A stretch of 64,000 nucleotides of DNA, from positions 9,180,001 to 9,244,000 of the forward strand of contig NC_135054.1 in assembly GCF_051014685.1 (NCBI RefSeq). The letters run 5' to 3'. A program made the position numbers and the translations under genes. The DNA is from Ptiloglossa arizonensis. Taxonomy: Eukaryota; Arthropoda; Insecta; Hymenoptera; Colletidae. Below are positions 50,080-62,909 of the stretch, piece after piece. The number at the start of each line of letters is the position of its first letter. Within the stretch, counting starts at the first letter, position 1. Under the pieces are notes generated by a model. That model was not told the origin of the DNA, searched no databases, and was given only the letters and a program-made list of their open reading frames with translations.

Positions 50080-53000
50080 ACAATCTGATGATGATGTTAT
50101 GCCCAATCGTTTTAAAAACGCAGCAGTTCAATGCCTCAGGCCGACATTCCAGCGCTCCGGATCGTGCTGCGTCAGCGACACGTGAAGACCGTGCCGAACA
50201 GAGTTCAATAGACCAGTATAGTAATTTTCGTTGATTTTAGCGTTTCGATTTCGTCTGTTCTGTTCTGACTTTCAACTTGCACCGACTATCCGTCGAATTC
50301 ACATCGTATCTCTCGTAATATTTCGTTTTTGTAAAACTATCAGTTTTACACTAATCGCTATCGGTAAAAGGAATAGAAGGTGAACGAAACATCCTGATTC
50401 ATGAGTTTCAATTGAAATGGACGATCCAGGGCAGACATTCAGGTGTCCAGGTATTATAAAATGTACACGGTGTATTCTCGTTTTTCGAAGTACCACGTTA
50501 GCAGAGACGCAACAATTATATAGAAATTTAATTATCTTCAATTATTTTGATCATCATTGAAACGAAATGAAATATTTTGATTGGTATTTTATCGAGCAAT
50601 ATCTCGTCAGAAACGTTAAATAGTCTGTATTGGGTATTGGGTCGTTAGATATTTCGATCGTAACATCGAAGGGGTTGATACCTGCACTTGTTGTTTATGT
50701 GAGGTTGTCAGTCTGTTATACCTGTATGTTCATTCAGTATAAGCTTACGACGCTTGTTTGGAAATATCTGCATAAGAACCAAGCACTGCCGACTACGCTA
50801 CATTGTTACTGCTGAAAAGGATGCTTGTAATACGATAATTGCACTTTATGAAACTTTAGCCTTAGGAAATTTAAAAAAATCGAATTCTTTTAATTTTCTT
50901 TTCCAGAAAATTCGACAAAATGTTAATATCACAATATCGAGGCGATGTACTCACGAAAAGTTAGAAAATTATTATTTACAAGGACTAGTGTAATATAATT
51001 AGATAGATATTTAACAATGGAAGAAATATACTTTGACTTTTATTAAAGAAAATACTTTTTGAGGATACTGAACTTTATTAAAATTAAACATAACAAAAAA
51101 TAACTTTAGAAATGTCGACAAATGATCGTAAAATTGTAGATTTTTCTTTCAAGTGGTATTATCTTGTCAATTTTATACAAAATGTTACATAGAATAGTGA
51201 AAATATCAAGACTCTCAACAGCAGGGTCCAGTGTGGTGCTTAAGAAGCAACGAATGCCTTAAATAATCAGCAAAATCATGTGTAAAATTTGAGAAAGGTC
51301 GGGCTTTTACTTTCTCTAAAACAAATTCTCAAAGACGACCCACTTTCGAAGCATTAAAGCGAGAAAACCCCTAAATATCTTCTTAACCAGCTGTTCAATC
51401 TTTTTGTAGGCGGGAACTCCTTTTTTCATCCAATGACCTCATTACCAACCTGTGTACCCACACGACAAAGACAAAATTCGAATTCGATTTGAATATTAAT
51501 TAAACACGAATAACACTATTAAGCGTAACATTATTAACAAATCAGTATGAAGAAAATAAATATCAAAATTTAAAACATACATTCTATAATTAAAATCAAA
51601 TAAAATAAATATCAAAATATGAACGTCTATATTCAAGCAGAAGAAAAATAAAAGTCCCAACGAAATTTTTTAGTCAGGAATATAAGAGAAAAATGATAAT
51701 TTTAAACATTGGCCAATAATTATTGTTTAGTAGATATATGTTTAAACAAGAAATGGTTTTCAAAACGATACACAATTAACCTAAATACTTCTTAATGTTG
51801 TCTTGAAATACATACGATAACAAACAAAATTCTTTCTGAAGTTTTCAAGAAATTATTTTTTTCCACTGCTCAGAAAATCCCTTTTTAGGGTGTCCAATAT
51901 TGAAAATAAAAATACATAATTATCGTATAAAGAATAAGAGTTACTTTTTTAGATACATAATATATGGAGCTGATACAGAATCCAAGAAACGCCGAATTCG
52001 TAATCACTGAAAAAGCAAATAGTTGACTATACTGACAATGTACATACATGCGCGCGCGCACGTGATACGTATTTACGCACTTTTTGACATTTACTCTCGT
52101 AATTTACATATTTACAACAATATTCTACCACCGAGGCAAACAAAAAAGTGAAACAATACGAGAACAATGTTCATTGTTCTGCGTTATATCGAAAATAGGA
52201 AATACCTAAAATAAGTTTCATTGTAGAAGAGATTAGCTGAGAATGGCTGCGAATTCGTGAGTAAACATGCAGAAACTTATCGTCTGCTAGATATACATAG
52301 TCAGCGGTGAGCTCGCTCAATTGGTAGCACCGGTAGTATCTTTTGTCACACATGTAGCATTATCGGAGAGGAATTTCTGTAAAGTATTTCGTGATGATTT
52401 TGGTTTCGTTTTACATATTTTTCTTTTTCGATAAAGGTTTCGAACATCGAATAAACAATGAGCAACTTTTATTCGTTACTCGTTGAATGAACGCTAGAAT
52501 TTGAATTATGAAATTAAATATTGTACAACGTACAAACAAAAATTTAACTTTCCGATCGCATGAACGCGAATAAATTGCTGTACATTTTATTCGTCATTTA
52601 TTATTCGAACGAAAACTGTCTACTTGTTCTACAATGTAGTTGAAAATTGCTTGCGCTCCACTGTTTAGAATTAATTGATCCGCGGTTTCGACTATAATCT
52701 GACACATTTAAAGGGATTTGCAATAGTAAAACAGTTACAATTATGGCTCGTTGAACTGTTCGAGCTTCGTCGAACTAAAATCGGTTTTTGTTCGATACAT
52801 CAAAGGAATAATATACCTATGTAACATGGACAAATGTTACGTTCCACCTCTAGAATTCACATTGCTACCCGTTTCGATACTCATTGTTATAACATTTGGT
52901 AAAATGATAGCTCTGAAAAGAAGCAATTACAATACTCCCGGGACTAAATTAATTATACATAATTCGAATAACGGGATCATAATTCAGAAATGTTTCGAAT

Positions 53001-54776
53001 TATGTCAATAACAAAAACGAACCTTCGACTCTAAAACATTATATTCGACATTTTGATCGTAAACTATGATTACTACGAAGCCGTGTATTATTTTCTCTGC
53101 AACTTATATTGCAGAGATTTTTGATCGATACGTCGGGTACGTGTGTATAATGTTTTTTTAAGTAAAGTTTTATTTTACCTTGCTCTTATGATCATTGGCT
53201 CGTTTTCATTATTGACATCAATTTTAAAAGGGCAAAAGAAATCATATGTTTCATACTTATGACTCGAATTACGTAGAATTGAAATTAGTCAGAACGATGT
53301 CGTGTTTGGATAGATTTTCGTTAAAAAAATCTTGACGATTCAATGCTAGTACTCGCACGAAGATACGAGAAATTCTAATTTTTATTAATGGATAATATTC
53401 TGCGTGCGCTCGTTATCGCTTTTGATTACTGATCGCAGGTAGACCCAGACCATAGTCACTCGACCAATATATTTGCTACCAAGAAAGATTTTCTTGTTTT
53501 AAAATCATTTTTTTATACATTCGTCTTAATTTCTATAACATGTGTACAATTCTAAATGACATACCCTTACTGAATTCATCGAAAACGATTACGGAATTTA
53601 AAATAATCCCTGCACTTTAACACTGGGTGCATCCTGGTGTCCTGTAACGGTACGTTTGGTGCGCGCTAGTTTCGAGCGATATGAAGTAACAGTGTTGTAA
53701 TAACTGGCACACTTATGTTCACATTCGACAGACGTACGATAAAAATATATCGGTTCAACGATCCAGCATCCTCGTATGTTTCGCCAGTTCGTTATTTGTT
53801 CCCAAAGACGAAATATAAGTTTGGGTCGCAGTCATAGTACTACCATGACGTTCTTCCACTTTTCCATTTCATTCATATTTTAAATATTTATCACACGTTC
53901 GTATATTTGGCGCACGCGTTTTTATAGATCTGATACCATGAGAATTTCATAGGAAACACAACGAAGTGGATATAGTGATCTCTTTCATTGTGTCATTGGC
54001 TCGGCAGCGGGCTGTGACATAATGACAGGAAGGTATAATGAAATTCAATCGCCCCGAAGAGAGTTGTGAAACGGTAGGGACGATTTTTTTTTCCTTTTCT
54101 TTTTTTTTTTCTTTATTTTTTGCTGGGCGTTTTCCTTAGTTTTAGTCAGTTACACACTTCTCATTGAACTTAATCATTCACATATGTTCGTGTTTGATAC
54201 TATTGTCGCAGTAAGAAACTCATGGATTCGATTCATTTTTGTTTCAGTAATGGAATAGTAATTTGTAACACCAACGTTGAAATTCGCTTCGAATTTTGAG
54301 AAGTAGTGGAGATAACTTTGTAACGCAATAAAACTAATTACTCTACATTTAACGGGCAAGATACAATCTAGATAGAGACGGTTATCTTACATATTTTTGG
54401 CAACCTTTTATTAGAAATATATATTCGATAAACTTGAATATACATATAGATATATATAGTATAGTCAATTTTTAACTGGAAATATATTTTAAATTGAGCC
54501 ATCTACGGTGAAAACAGCGTATGATACGCGTACATATAATAACATTACTCAAATCTTCATTATTCAAGTACTGATACAAAATATTCATGATATTAGAGTT
54601 CTGGAAAATAGTATAAAGTTGTAAAAGTTACGCTAAATTCTAAATTAAAACGTAAAAAAGGAACAAAATTCTTAGTTAAAGTCTTAGTCAAAGTTTAGGG
54701 TGGATCGCATTTTTTGGAGGGAAATTATGTTTTGATTAATCTGCGGAATTTCTTATGTGATGGAACGTGATCTATA

Positions 54777-55791
54777 CAGGGTGAGATCAGTATCTGGGCC
54801 GAGCTATATTTCTGTTTCTACCGAAAATAGAACAACGTTGTGGAGGAAAATTTTGTATTGTTTGATAAGCTCTATCGTCCTGTATTTTTACCGGGCTGCA
54901 TCGCAGTAGAATTGCACTTGTTTTCGAAACGCAACCCTATAATTTTTTGCGTGTAATTCGGGCTTTCTGCATAAAAGAAAGTATTTGAATTCTATGTCGA
55001 AAAAATTCGTACCTTTCGAGATACTTAACTTTTTATTAACAAGAATAAATGTTTGAATGTACTATCATTGAGTTTTAAACATTTTCTCGTGTGTCTTTTT
55101 ACACTTTTCATTACATTCTTCAGTTGTCGAGCACTTACGTTTAAACAACTGGCTATTGTATGTCGTCTATCGAAACGAAAAGTTGCGAATAGATCCTACT
55201 AAAAAAAAATTGCAACAAATATTTTGAAAAGCATTCATTTTTCGACGTATTATTTGAATTCTTCTTTGTGCAGAATCATTCGAAGAATTGAATTACACAA
55301 AAAATTAGAGGGTGTTCCGTCTCACACCATACACACACACACACACTTCTTTTTATCTTCACATAGGTACACGCGCGTGTCGTTATCTCTTAAGAAAAAC
55401 AAAAGAGAAATAGACGACCGAAAAGGTGACACGTGGGTTGACGGAGTCAGTCAAGTAAAAAACGTTAGTCCATACACAAGAAGTACATCATTCAGCCTTA
55501 TTTCCCTCATTTTCAAAGATAAACGCACAAAGAAGACCGAATTAGTTTACGTGTTTAAAAGAACGTCAACGCCGTAAAAATTTCCAAGTTTTCGGGAATT
55601 GCTACACGGAACAAAGGGTTCCATTTAAAAAAACAAGTGCAATTGCACATTGCAATTGCACCGATGCACCTTTGAGAGAAGTCGTACTAACGATGATAGA
55701 GCTTGACAAACAATACATTTCTCTCTACAATTTCGTTCTATCTTCGGTAGAAACAGAAATACAGCCCGGTCCAGTTGCTAATCTCATCTTG
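54777..55791. mobile_element. Non-autonomous TIR element, about 1 kb, TATA-flanked
   Basis: Left arm 54777-54924 and right arm 55629-55791 are inverted copies. TATTTCTGTTTCTACCGAA (54806) is matched by TTCGGTAGAAACAGAAATA (55743), and CTTATCAAACAATAC-type strings in each arm also pair inverted. Outer ends are CAGGGTGAGATCAG and, reverse-complemented, CAAGATGAGATTAG. TATA occurs immediately outside both ends (54773-54776 and 55792-55795), consistent with a target duplication. The 700-base interior has an ACACACAC run but no transposase. The superfamily is not assigned. Confidence 0.88.
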
Positions 55792-57039
55792 TATACATTC
55801 GAAACTGAAAACCCCACCTGTAATCATGTCACCGGTGACTGACACGATGACGAATGTGTTAAACGCCTTGAACCATCCGCTTTTGATGTATTCTGCAAGA
55901 TAATAGTGTGGAACGTGAATTTGAACACTTTTTAATTTTAGCGTATTTTTTAGAACGTGTTACATTGGTTATCTTCAGTGTGCAAATATGAAAGACTACT
56001 GAACGAAGTATGTGCATAAATAACAAATATTGAAATTTTACGAGCATATTCGTAATTTGGTCTCTTCTCGAGAACTTCTCCAATAAACAAATTGTGATCA
56101 ATTAAAATGATCAATTTAAAAGTATTACAAAAATATGTAAATTGTTATGAAAATAGGAAGGTCATTTTGAAAAACGCTTGTGCGCACACGCGACACACAT
56201 TTGAATAAATATTTATTACAAATAGTATACAGGTAATAATAATAATATCGATTTATATGTTATATTATCCACTCTACTGTACATGTGTATTCAAAATACA
56301 CGAAACATATGTGTTTAGGTCTCACATCGTGAACGGAAAATTCACTCGAATATCGAGCAGTTTCTTGAATAACAATGGTTCTCAGATTTTTGCGTAACAG
56401 TATTTTAGAAAGTAAGCCTTCATCCAAACATTGCCTTTATTACAATTCGTCATCCATTTCTTCCTGTATTATTAATACATGCTAATCAGGATTGTAAATT
56501 ATATGATACGTTATATGTAACATTACGTGTAACATTATCTATTAGACGGTAACCGTTGAAATTTAGATTTATTTGCATTATGGAACTCGAGTTTTGAAAG
56601 ATAACGCAAAACCAAAGTGAAACTAAAACTATTTATGAAAATAAAATACCAGATGATACTAATAGATATTAAAACTAAAAATTTTGTTTATGTATTCCAT
56701 GTTTATGGGATCAGCCGTCTACGGGTTAACATTTTCTTAAATATTTCGTAAAATTTATTTATATATTCCGTGATCCATCGAAAATCACTCGTGACCAAAC
56801 TTTGGTTTACAATCCAGGAATTGGGATCTTGTACTCTAGAGGGTTCGAATTTAGCAGGTGAGGAATCCAATCTACTTATAAGGTGTTGACCCATCATTAG
56901 TGGTTACCCTTGGCAATGCATATAATGCAGTAAGATGGGGTTTTATAACAGCATTTGTATCTATACCTCGCCTCTTATGTATATATACATACGTATCCTA
57001 AATATGCTTTACCTTTACATGATGTATATATTTCTACGT

Positions 57040-57108
57040 ATGTGTAATAAAGAAGTTTAATAATAATAAAAAGAATAATAATAAAAGTAGTAATATATAT
57101 ATTCAAAA
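57040..57108. repeat. AAT/TA-rich simple repeat
   Basis: Repeated AATAATAATAA-type units run into a TATATATAT stretch. Low-complexity sequence without other content. Confidence 0.8.
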
Positions 57109-58392
57109 TGACTCGAAGCGACCAGTCCAACGATTTGAATTTATATACGGAAGAAAATTCTTCTTCGTTAGGTACGTGAATATAATGCTTGTGCTGTTTT
57201 GACGGCAATTGTATAAGGAGTGCAGTAAGAGAAATGAGAATTTACAGCTGTGGATACATTCTATGGGCATTGAACTAATACTCGCTGCAATAAAAATAAA
57301 GCTGTACGGCTTCTTCTTTTTCTTTTTATTGACACATTTCTCGGCATTGTTCTGTCCCCTGGCACAATCAATAATTCGATATGCATTTAGGTTTTCGATT
57401 CGAGACACGCGGATTGTGACCGGGTACATTGGACATTATCACGCCGCAATGTTGAAAGTTGCACGAATGCTTTATAGTCGTTTTGTACCTTTTATCATTT
57501 CATAAGTTATTTTTTGTACAAAATGCAGGAATATATAAAAATAGCGATACATTTTGTAAATAAAAATTAGCCTCAAATTGCTTCGCATGGGCGCAAAATT
57601 TTACTAAGATTATTGTAAGATATTTTTCGTCTAATTGTAAAAGTTCATTTAGAAAATTTGTAGTAGAGCATTAAATATTTACAAATACATTTTTATAATA
57701 ACGATGATTTACAATATGCTACATTGTCTACAATACAAAATATTTTAAAACATATAACTTTTCTATTTATCAATTGAACATTATTTAGTTAACTGAAAAG
57801 TTACAAATATTTCGTACGGAAAAGTATCTGTAAGTTTGTACGTCAATATATAGTGTTGATATATTAAAAAAAAAAGAAAAGAAAAAGAAAACATGAAAAA
57901 TTATATTTACTTCTTAAAAAAGGTTTCGTTATGTATAGTAATAGTAATGTTCGTCATGTTGCATTTGGAACGGTCAATGAACTGCATTATTTCAGCCACC
58001 TCATCAGGAATACTAACATGTACATGCACATTCAATTTTTAAGTTATTTTAGATCATTGACACCGTTACAATTGTAAATAAATATTCATAATTAATGTTC
58101 CAGTGGTACAACATTAAACGTTATTAGTAAATTGTTAAATATTAGAGTCGATATTAGTTTACATTTTTGTTTAGTTTTTTATTCGTACAAAATAATTTGT
58201 CTACTCTGAGATTAAACTTTTGTCTACTTAGCTAATTAAAATAAATAAATAAATTTATTTTTCAAAATGCTTTGACTAGGAAGGCAGATTTCTTTACATT
58301 GATGATATTTTAATAATTACAAAGAAAAATTATTAAAAGCCTGGCGAAGAAAGGATTTTAGAAACAAATTTACAGATTTGGGTAGGCTAAAG

Positions 58393-58969
58393 TATGAGTT
58401 GGCAACCATTTTTCAAGAAGAGTCGAAAAATCAATATTTGGGGTCTTGTTGATAAGAGCTACCGAGAAAATTATCTGCATACTCATAAAAGATGGAAAAC
58501 GAAATTTATACAATTCTTAAACTAACATCATACAGAATATCATTGCAAATTGACAATTCTTGGGAGAATTTAGCGAGGTGAATCTAATAGAATCCTTTCT
58601 ACAATACATAATTATTTTTCACTTGTACTTCATACTTATCATTTTTCATAATTAAAATCAATTTGTAACTAGATTTCACGTATTTCATCTTTGAATAATG
58701 CCTTTCCGCGTGGATCATTTATACCAAATTAATTTACATAAATTTACTTTCACGATAACACCAAACTGAATGGACATGGCTGAGTCACATTAATATATAT
58801 ATATATACACACACACATATACACACATTACTCAATGGGTACTGAAACAACAGTTTCATTGATTCTGCCGCGAAATTCATTTAAAAGTCAGTCTTGCCTT
58901 GCGGGTCGTACAGTTAAGTGTAGGCAGCGAGTTAGATCTGGTCCGCGAACCGTAGTTTGCCGACCCCTG
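58393..58969. mobile_element. hAT-like non-autonomous element with 8-bp target duplication
   Basis: GGCTAAAG occurs immediately outside both ends (58385-58392 and 58970-58977), a perfect 8-bp target-site duplication, the hallmark of hAT elements. The right end, reverse-complemented, reads CAGGGGTCGGCAAACTACGG, a textbook hAT terminus. The left end, TATGAGTTGGCAACCATTTT, is a diverged partner. The 577-base interior has no transposase and includes a TATATA/CACACA microsatellite near 58792-58827. Confidence 0.92.
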
Positions 58970-59159
58970 GGCTAAAGCAGGGCAGAGGGAAGAGAAAACT
59001 TGATAGCGGAAATTTCGAAGTTCGAAATCTGAACGAGGCGATCTGGAAAAGGAGTGGGAAACGTGGAAAGATGGGGATCAAAAAGGACAGGAATAAATAG
59101 GAAGCGAGAGATCGAAACTACGAGAAAAGGGGTACTACTAGTGGTGCGTGTAGTAGAAT

Positions 59160-59350
59160 GAAACGGGGGATCCGCAAGTTGAATTCACGCGGACGGCCTT
59201 GCACGTCGCCTTGCTTGTATTGATCAGTAAGCTTGACAGTCCCGTAGCGTTACGATGGGCGCCTTCGCTCACCGATTACATATTTCGTTACGTCGCGTCG
59301 ACACGGATAGGCGCCATCGCGTCCTCACTTCCGAAATTGATTTTTATTCT
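59160..59350. promoter_or_regulatory. CpG-rich patch in the skuld intron, possible alternative promoter
   Basis: CpG density is far above its surroundings (GCGGACGGCC, TTACGTCGCGTCGACACGG, GCCATCGCGTCC). Two GGCGCC strings occur (GATGGGCGCCTTCGC and GATAGGCGCCATCGC), and two more at about 60082 and 60114. An ATG follows at 59365, but its 67-codon frame is unrecognised. It could be an alternative first exon or promoter, or a GC-rich repeat. Confidence 0.3.
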
Positions 59351-60176
59351 ACTGTCTGTTGTGTCTGAAAATGTCTGCAACCCAAACAAAAACCGGTCGT
59401 GTATTCACATATCTACAGCTAAATTCACGTTTATCGTTGGAATATACAAATATCAAAATATTCGAAAGCGCGCGTCGAATGAAATTTTCTAGCGTACTCG
59501 TTTATTTGTTATCCGAGAAGGAATTCCGATGTAACAATATCAATGACAGAAAGCGAAAATAAGAGGAAAAGCTACTTTTCAAATTTTAATCAATGATTGT
59601 TAAGAAAATGAATGCGTTTTTCTCGGGTTTAACATTTTCCATTCGAATACTACTACGAATTGGAGAAACTAAATAATTGCGCGTAAAATTCTTCTAGTAA
59701 CACCTTTGTTTCTTCACAACTCTTGCGTATGTAAACGCATCTCTATAACAAACTTGAAAACATGGAGCTCAGTACGTTCGAGCTGTGTACGTGTGTAGGA
59801 TAATTAAAAAGTTGCGTTGCATCAGGTGTAGGTCAATAGATAATAGATATGTTAAAGTAAAAGTGAAATTAACAATTCTTCCTATCAGATTTCGGTAACG
59901 TTGATTTTTCATCGTTCCTATGAAACTTCTTCTGATAAATTTCCTTACATATTTGAATTTGTTCCGCCAATTATATCAGCTGGCAATGTGACGTAAGGAA
60001 AGATGCGTATCTGATTGGTTGAGATTCGCGTGGTCTGTTCGCGACTGCGCGTGCCTTTATTGCACCAGCAGACACATCGTGGCGCCATACGATAGACAGA
60101 CGTGTTTACAGTGGCGCCGCGATTCATAGACCATTGTACTAAAATAACGAGAAAGTATGCAGAATGTGTTTCTTCT

Positions 60177-60212
60177 ATTTTATTATTACTATTGTTATTG
60201 TTATTGTTCTTG
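60177..60212. repeat. TTA/TTG trinucleotide repeat
   Basis: TTATTATTACTATTG followed by several TTATTG units. Simple repeat. Confidence 0.85.
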
Positions 60213-62113
60213 CAAATAAGATAAAATCCTTTGTTGCAAACCTGAAACATTATGCAACGAATACGTAATATTATCGTAGCAAATAAATGAACGACGATAC
60301 AAATTATAATAATAAACAGAAATTTGTCCAGTGTAAAGTTTTACATGTAACTTAAGTGTCTATCTAAAAGGAAAATTAGACGATTAAAAACGATCTGATT
60401 CGGAACGATTGAATAGCAATTTGTGCAAGGATTGATCTTTTTTCCTTTATAATATATTTAGTGTACAATTTGAGTTTCAAAATTGAACGGAAGTTAAATA
60501 GATCCATATGCACTCCTTTACGAAAAGAAAACTTTCAGAATATTTTCTTGATTATTTCAACGAACAAAATACACTGTCGAAACATCGTTTGTACGACGTT
60601 ACTCCACTGGACACCGTGTGCAAATGAGTGCTCCATAAAAATCATGGTTGTCGCGTTAACAGTAATCCGATCACAGGATGCATCTAAAATAAAAGGACCA
60701 CAACTACTCTTAATATTACATTAAGGCCATACTACTCTTAAACTAATACCCGTAGTTATTGCAGGATGTGGGAAAAAATTAATATCTAAAAAATAAGAAA
60801 ATGTTGAACCTTCGAGGGAATTTTTTAAATTTCGTACAAAATTATCCTTCTTGCAAAAAGAACCTTACGTCCTGCGATAGACACAGGTTTTCTCGAAGAG
60901 AAAGCACCCTGGATCGTATAAGTCAAACGTATAGTTTTCTCGCTTTACCACGAATGCAATTTTGAGAAACCTGTTTTGAGATAAAAGCGTTTAAATTTTT
61001 AGTGGGCGGTATTTTATGAATAAATGTCACAATTATTTAAGTCATTGGTAATTAGTAATCCACGAGCCATACACAAGCTCCTCAGCATCCGTTAAATGGT
61101 CATCTTAGCTATCCTGACCTCCTTTTTGACGTAATCGACCCTCATGGGTGTTCATTTGCGCTCGACGCTTGGCGTGGTCTACGTGCCGCTTGTCGATGCC
61201 GATGTAATATTGACACCTAACGCTCCTAACACACCCAAGAGGGCTACACGACCATCGTTAAATAAAATTGTAGCTATTTCCACCGTAACAGTGCCACCGA
61301 GCGATACCTTCGATGAAAATTTCCATACGAGTTTGTTTAGACTTTCGTCATTGTTTTCTTCGGATTGTCATCTCCGGTCAATTCTTCATATATGGTTTTA
61401 ATTGTAACAGAACCGACCTCGTGCAATTCTTTCGAACATACCACGATACCGTAACAGTTTGACAACCATTCGATTAGTTTCCAAGTCAATTCTTCTTTTT
61501 CAACGAAACTTTTTCTCTCTTTTTTTACGTGCACGTAATCTTATTCCTGCACAGTCTAGCACATTACGAATTCATTTTTAATTGTAACTTTACGCAGAAT
61601 TAGATCTGAAATTTTCCAATCACCGTCTGTTATATAATTAACGTAGTGTGGTATGTATAATTATTCAACCCTTCCGAATGTTTTAACAATAGCGTCGTAT
61701 TTCATCTTACTTATAGAGGGCCTAAATACTACTCTACACTAAAGATTATAATACTCAGAAAATTCTAAGAACTTCGTTTTGAAATTTAGACAATATTCTT
61801 GAAACGTGTATCTTTCGAAAAATGCAACAGAGAATAATCGATTTATTAAAAAATTTCACGTTTTGCCCTCTATACTTCTGAAATATCTATGAGAACATAA
61901 ATGGTTATACTTTATGTTGAAACATAAATATTGCATATTTCTTAAATCTCCGAACATTTGCAGAAAGAAGACCATTTTACGCTACATTCGGTCCTATGTA
62001 CGACATGGTAAACATTATTCCTTGTTCGTATGCGAATAATTCTTCCTCGTTTAGAGATTATCAAGTTGTTTTTATTTAAAAAGAAAAAAAAGAATGACAT
62101 GTTTATTATTACA

Positions 62114-62150
62114 TTAGGTTGTTCGATAAGTTTTATCGAACGACAAAACT
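62114..62150. mobile_element. Mariner-end-like hairpin, copy 3
   Basis: TTAGGTTGTTCGATAAGTTT at 62114 is followed by the shared string TTTTATCGAACGACAAAACT. GTTCGATAA and TTATCGAAC form perfect 9-base arms. The right-hand half present in copies 1 and 2 is missing. Confidence 0.75.
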
Positions 62151-62892
62151 GTCAATTATATTTACAAGAGTGCTTTCAATGGATTAACGAAGTTTTCTCA
62201 ATAAGTCCCAATACGGCTCCGTTCAAACTATCTTTGATTATACGCAATTGAACATTTTTCAGAAGCAATTCGAATATTGTGTAATTAAAAATAGTTCAAA
62301 TATGATTATGTTACGTATCCAGTTCCGTTAGGAAAATTTAGCCAATCCGTTGGTAATAGTTTCGGGAAAATATAATCAAGTATATGATATATAAATTAAA
62401 ATTTTCATTAGCAGATGACTCAATCCATATGCGATAAAGATCATCTCGGCTGTCGACCTCTAACCGCAAGGAGATGAGTCTCACTCGCTCTTCTTCTATC
62501 TCGTTCACTCTTGGTGTATTCCATTTATTTTTCAAATGGAACGATACATACGCAAGTCTTGGCCTTGGCACGGGATAAAAAAGTCAATGACTATACAAAA
62601 AAAGTGGATCCATTCGATTAATAAGCGGGTTACAGTGTGTATGGTAATCGAGTATCGTGTTATAACATCGATGAGTTTCCGTTTGTAATTAGAGAATCGT
62701 ATAAAATTTATTTATTATAAATTTATGACGCATTGAAGAATTGAGAAATATCATTTACGTACGAAATGGTGTAGGAACTTTGTACGTTTGTAAAACGTTA
62801 AATCTTTCGAGCGGTAAGGAATTTAAGTATTTTAAATAATAAAAGTAAATGGCCTCTTTCTTCAATTATATATATTCTTTGCTTCTGATAAT

Positions 62893-62909
62893 GGGGGGGG
62901 GGGGGGGGG
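62893..62909. repeat. 17-base G homopolymer
   Basis: An uninterrupted run of 17 G on the plus strand in an AT-rich setting. It may be a real G-quadruplex-prone tract or a consensus or assembly weak point. Confidence 0.95.

Noticed and set aside
52300..52370. D-arm-like string GCTCGCTCAATTGGTAGCAC
   Set aside because: Nothing after it forms an anticodon arm or a TTC-containing T arm. Not a tRNA gene.
59945..60250. Minus-strand frame with an asparagine run
   Set aside because: The run is the translation of a TTA/TTG microsatellite and the rest is unrecognised. Not supported as a gene.
61144..61401. 85-codon frame with proline/threonine-rich sequence
   Set aside because: I considered a retroelement endonuclease fragment, but no motif fits on either strand.
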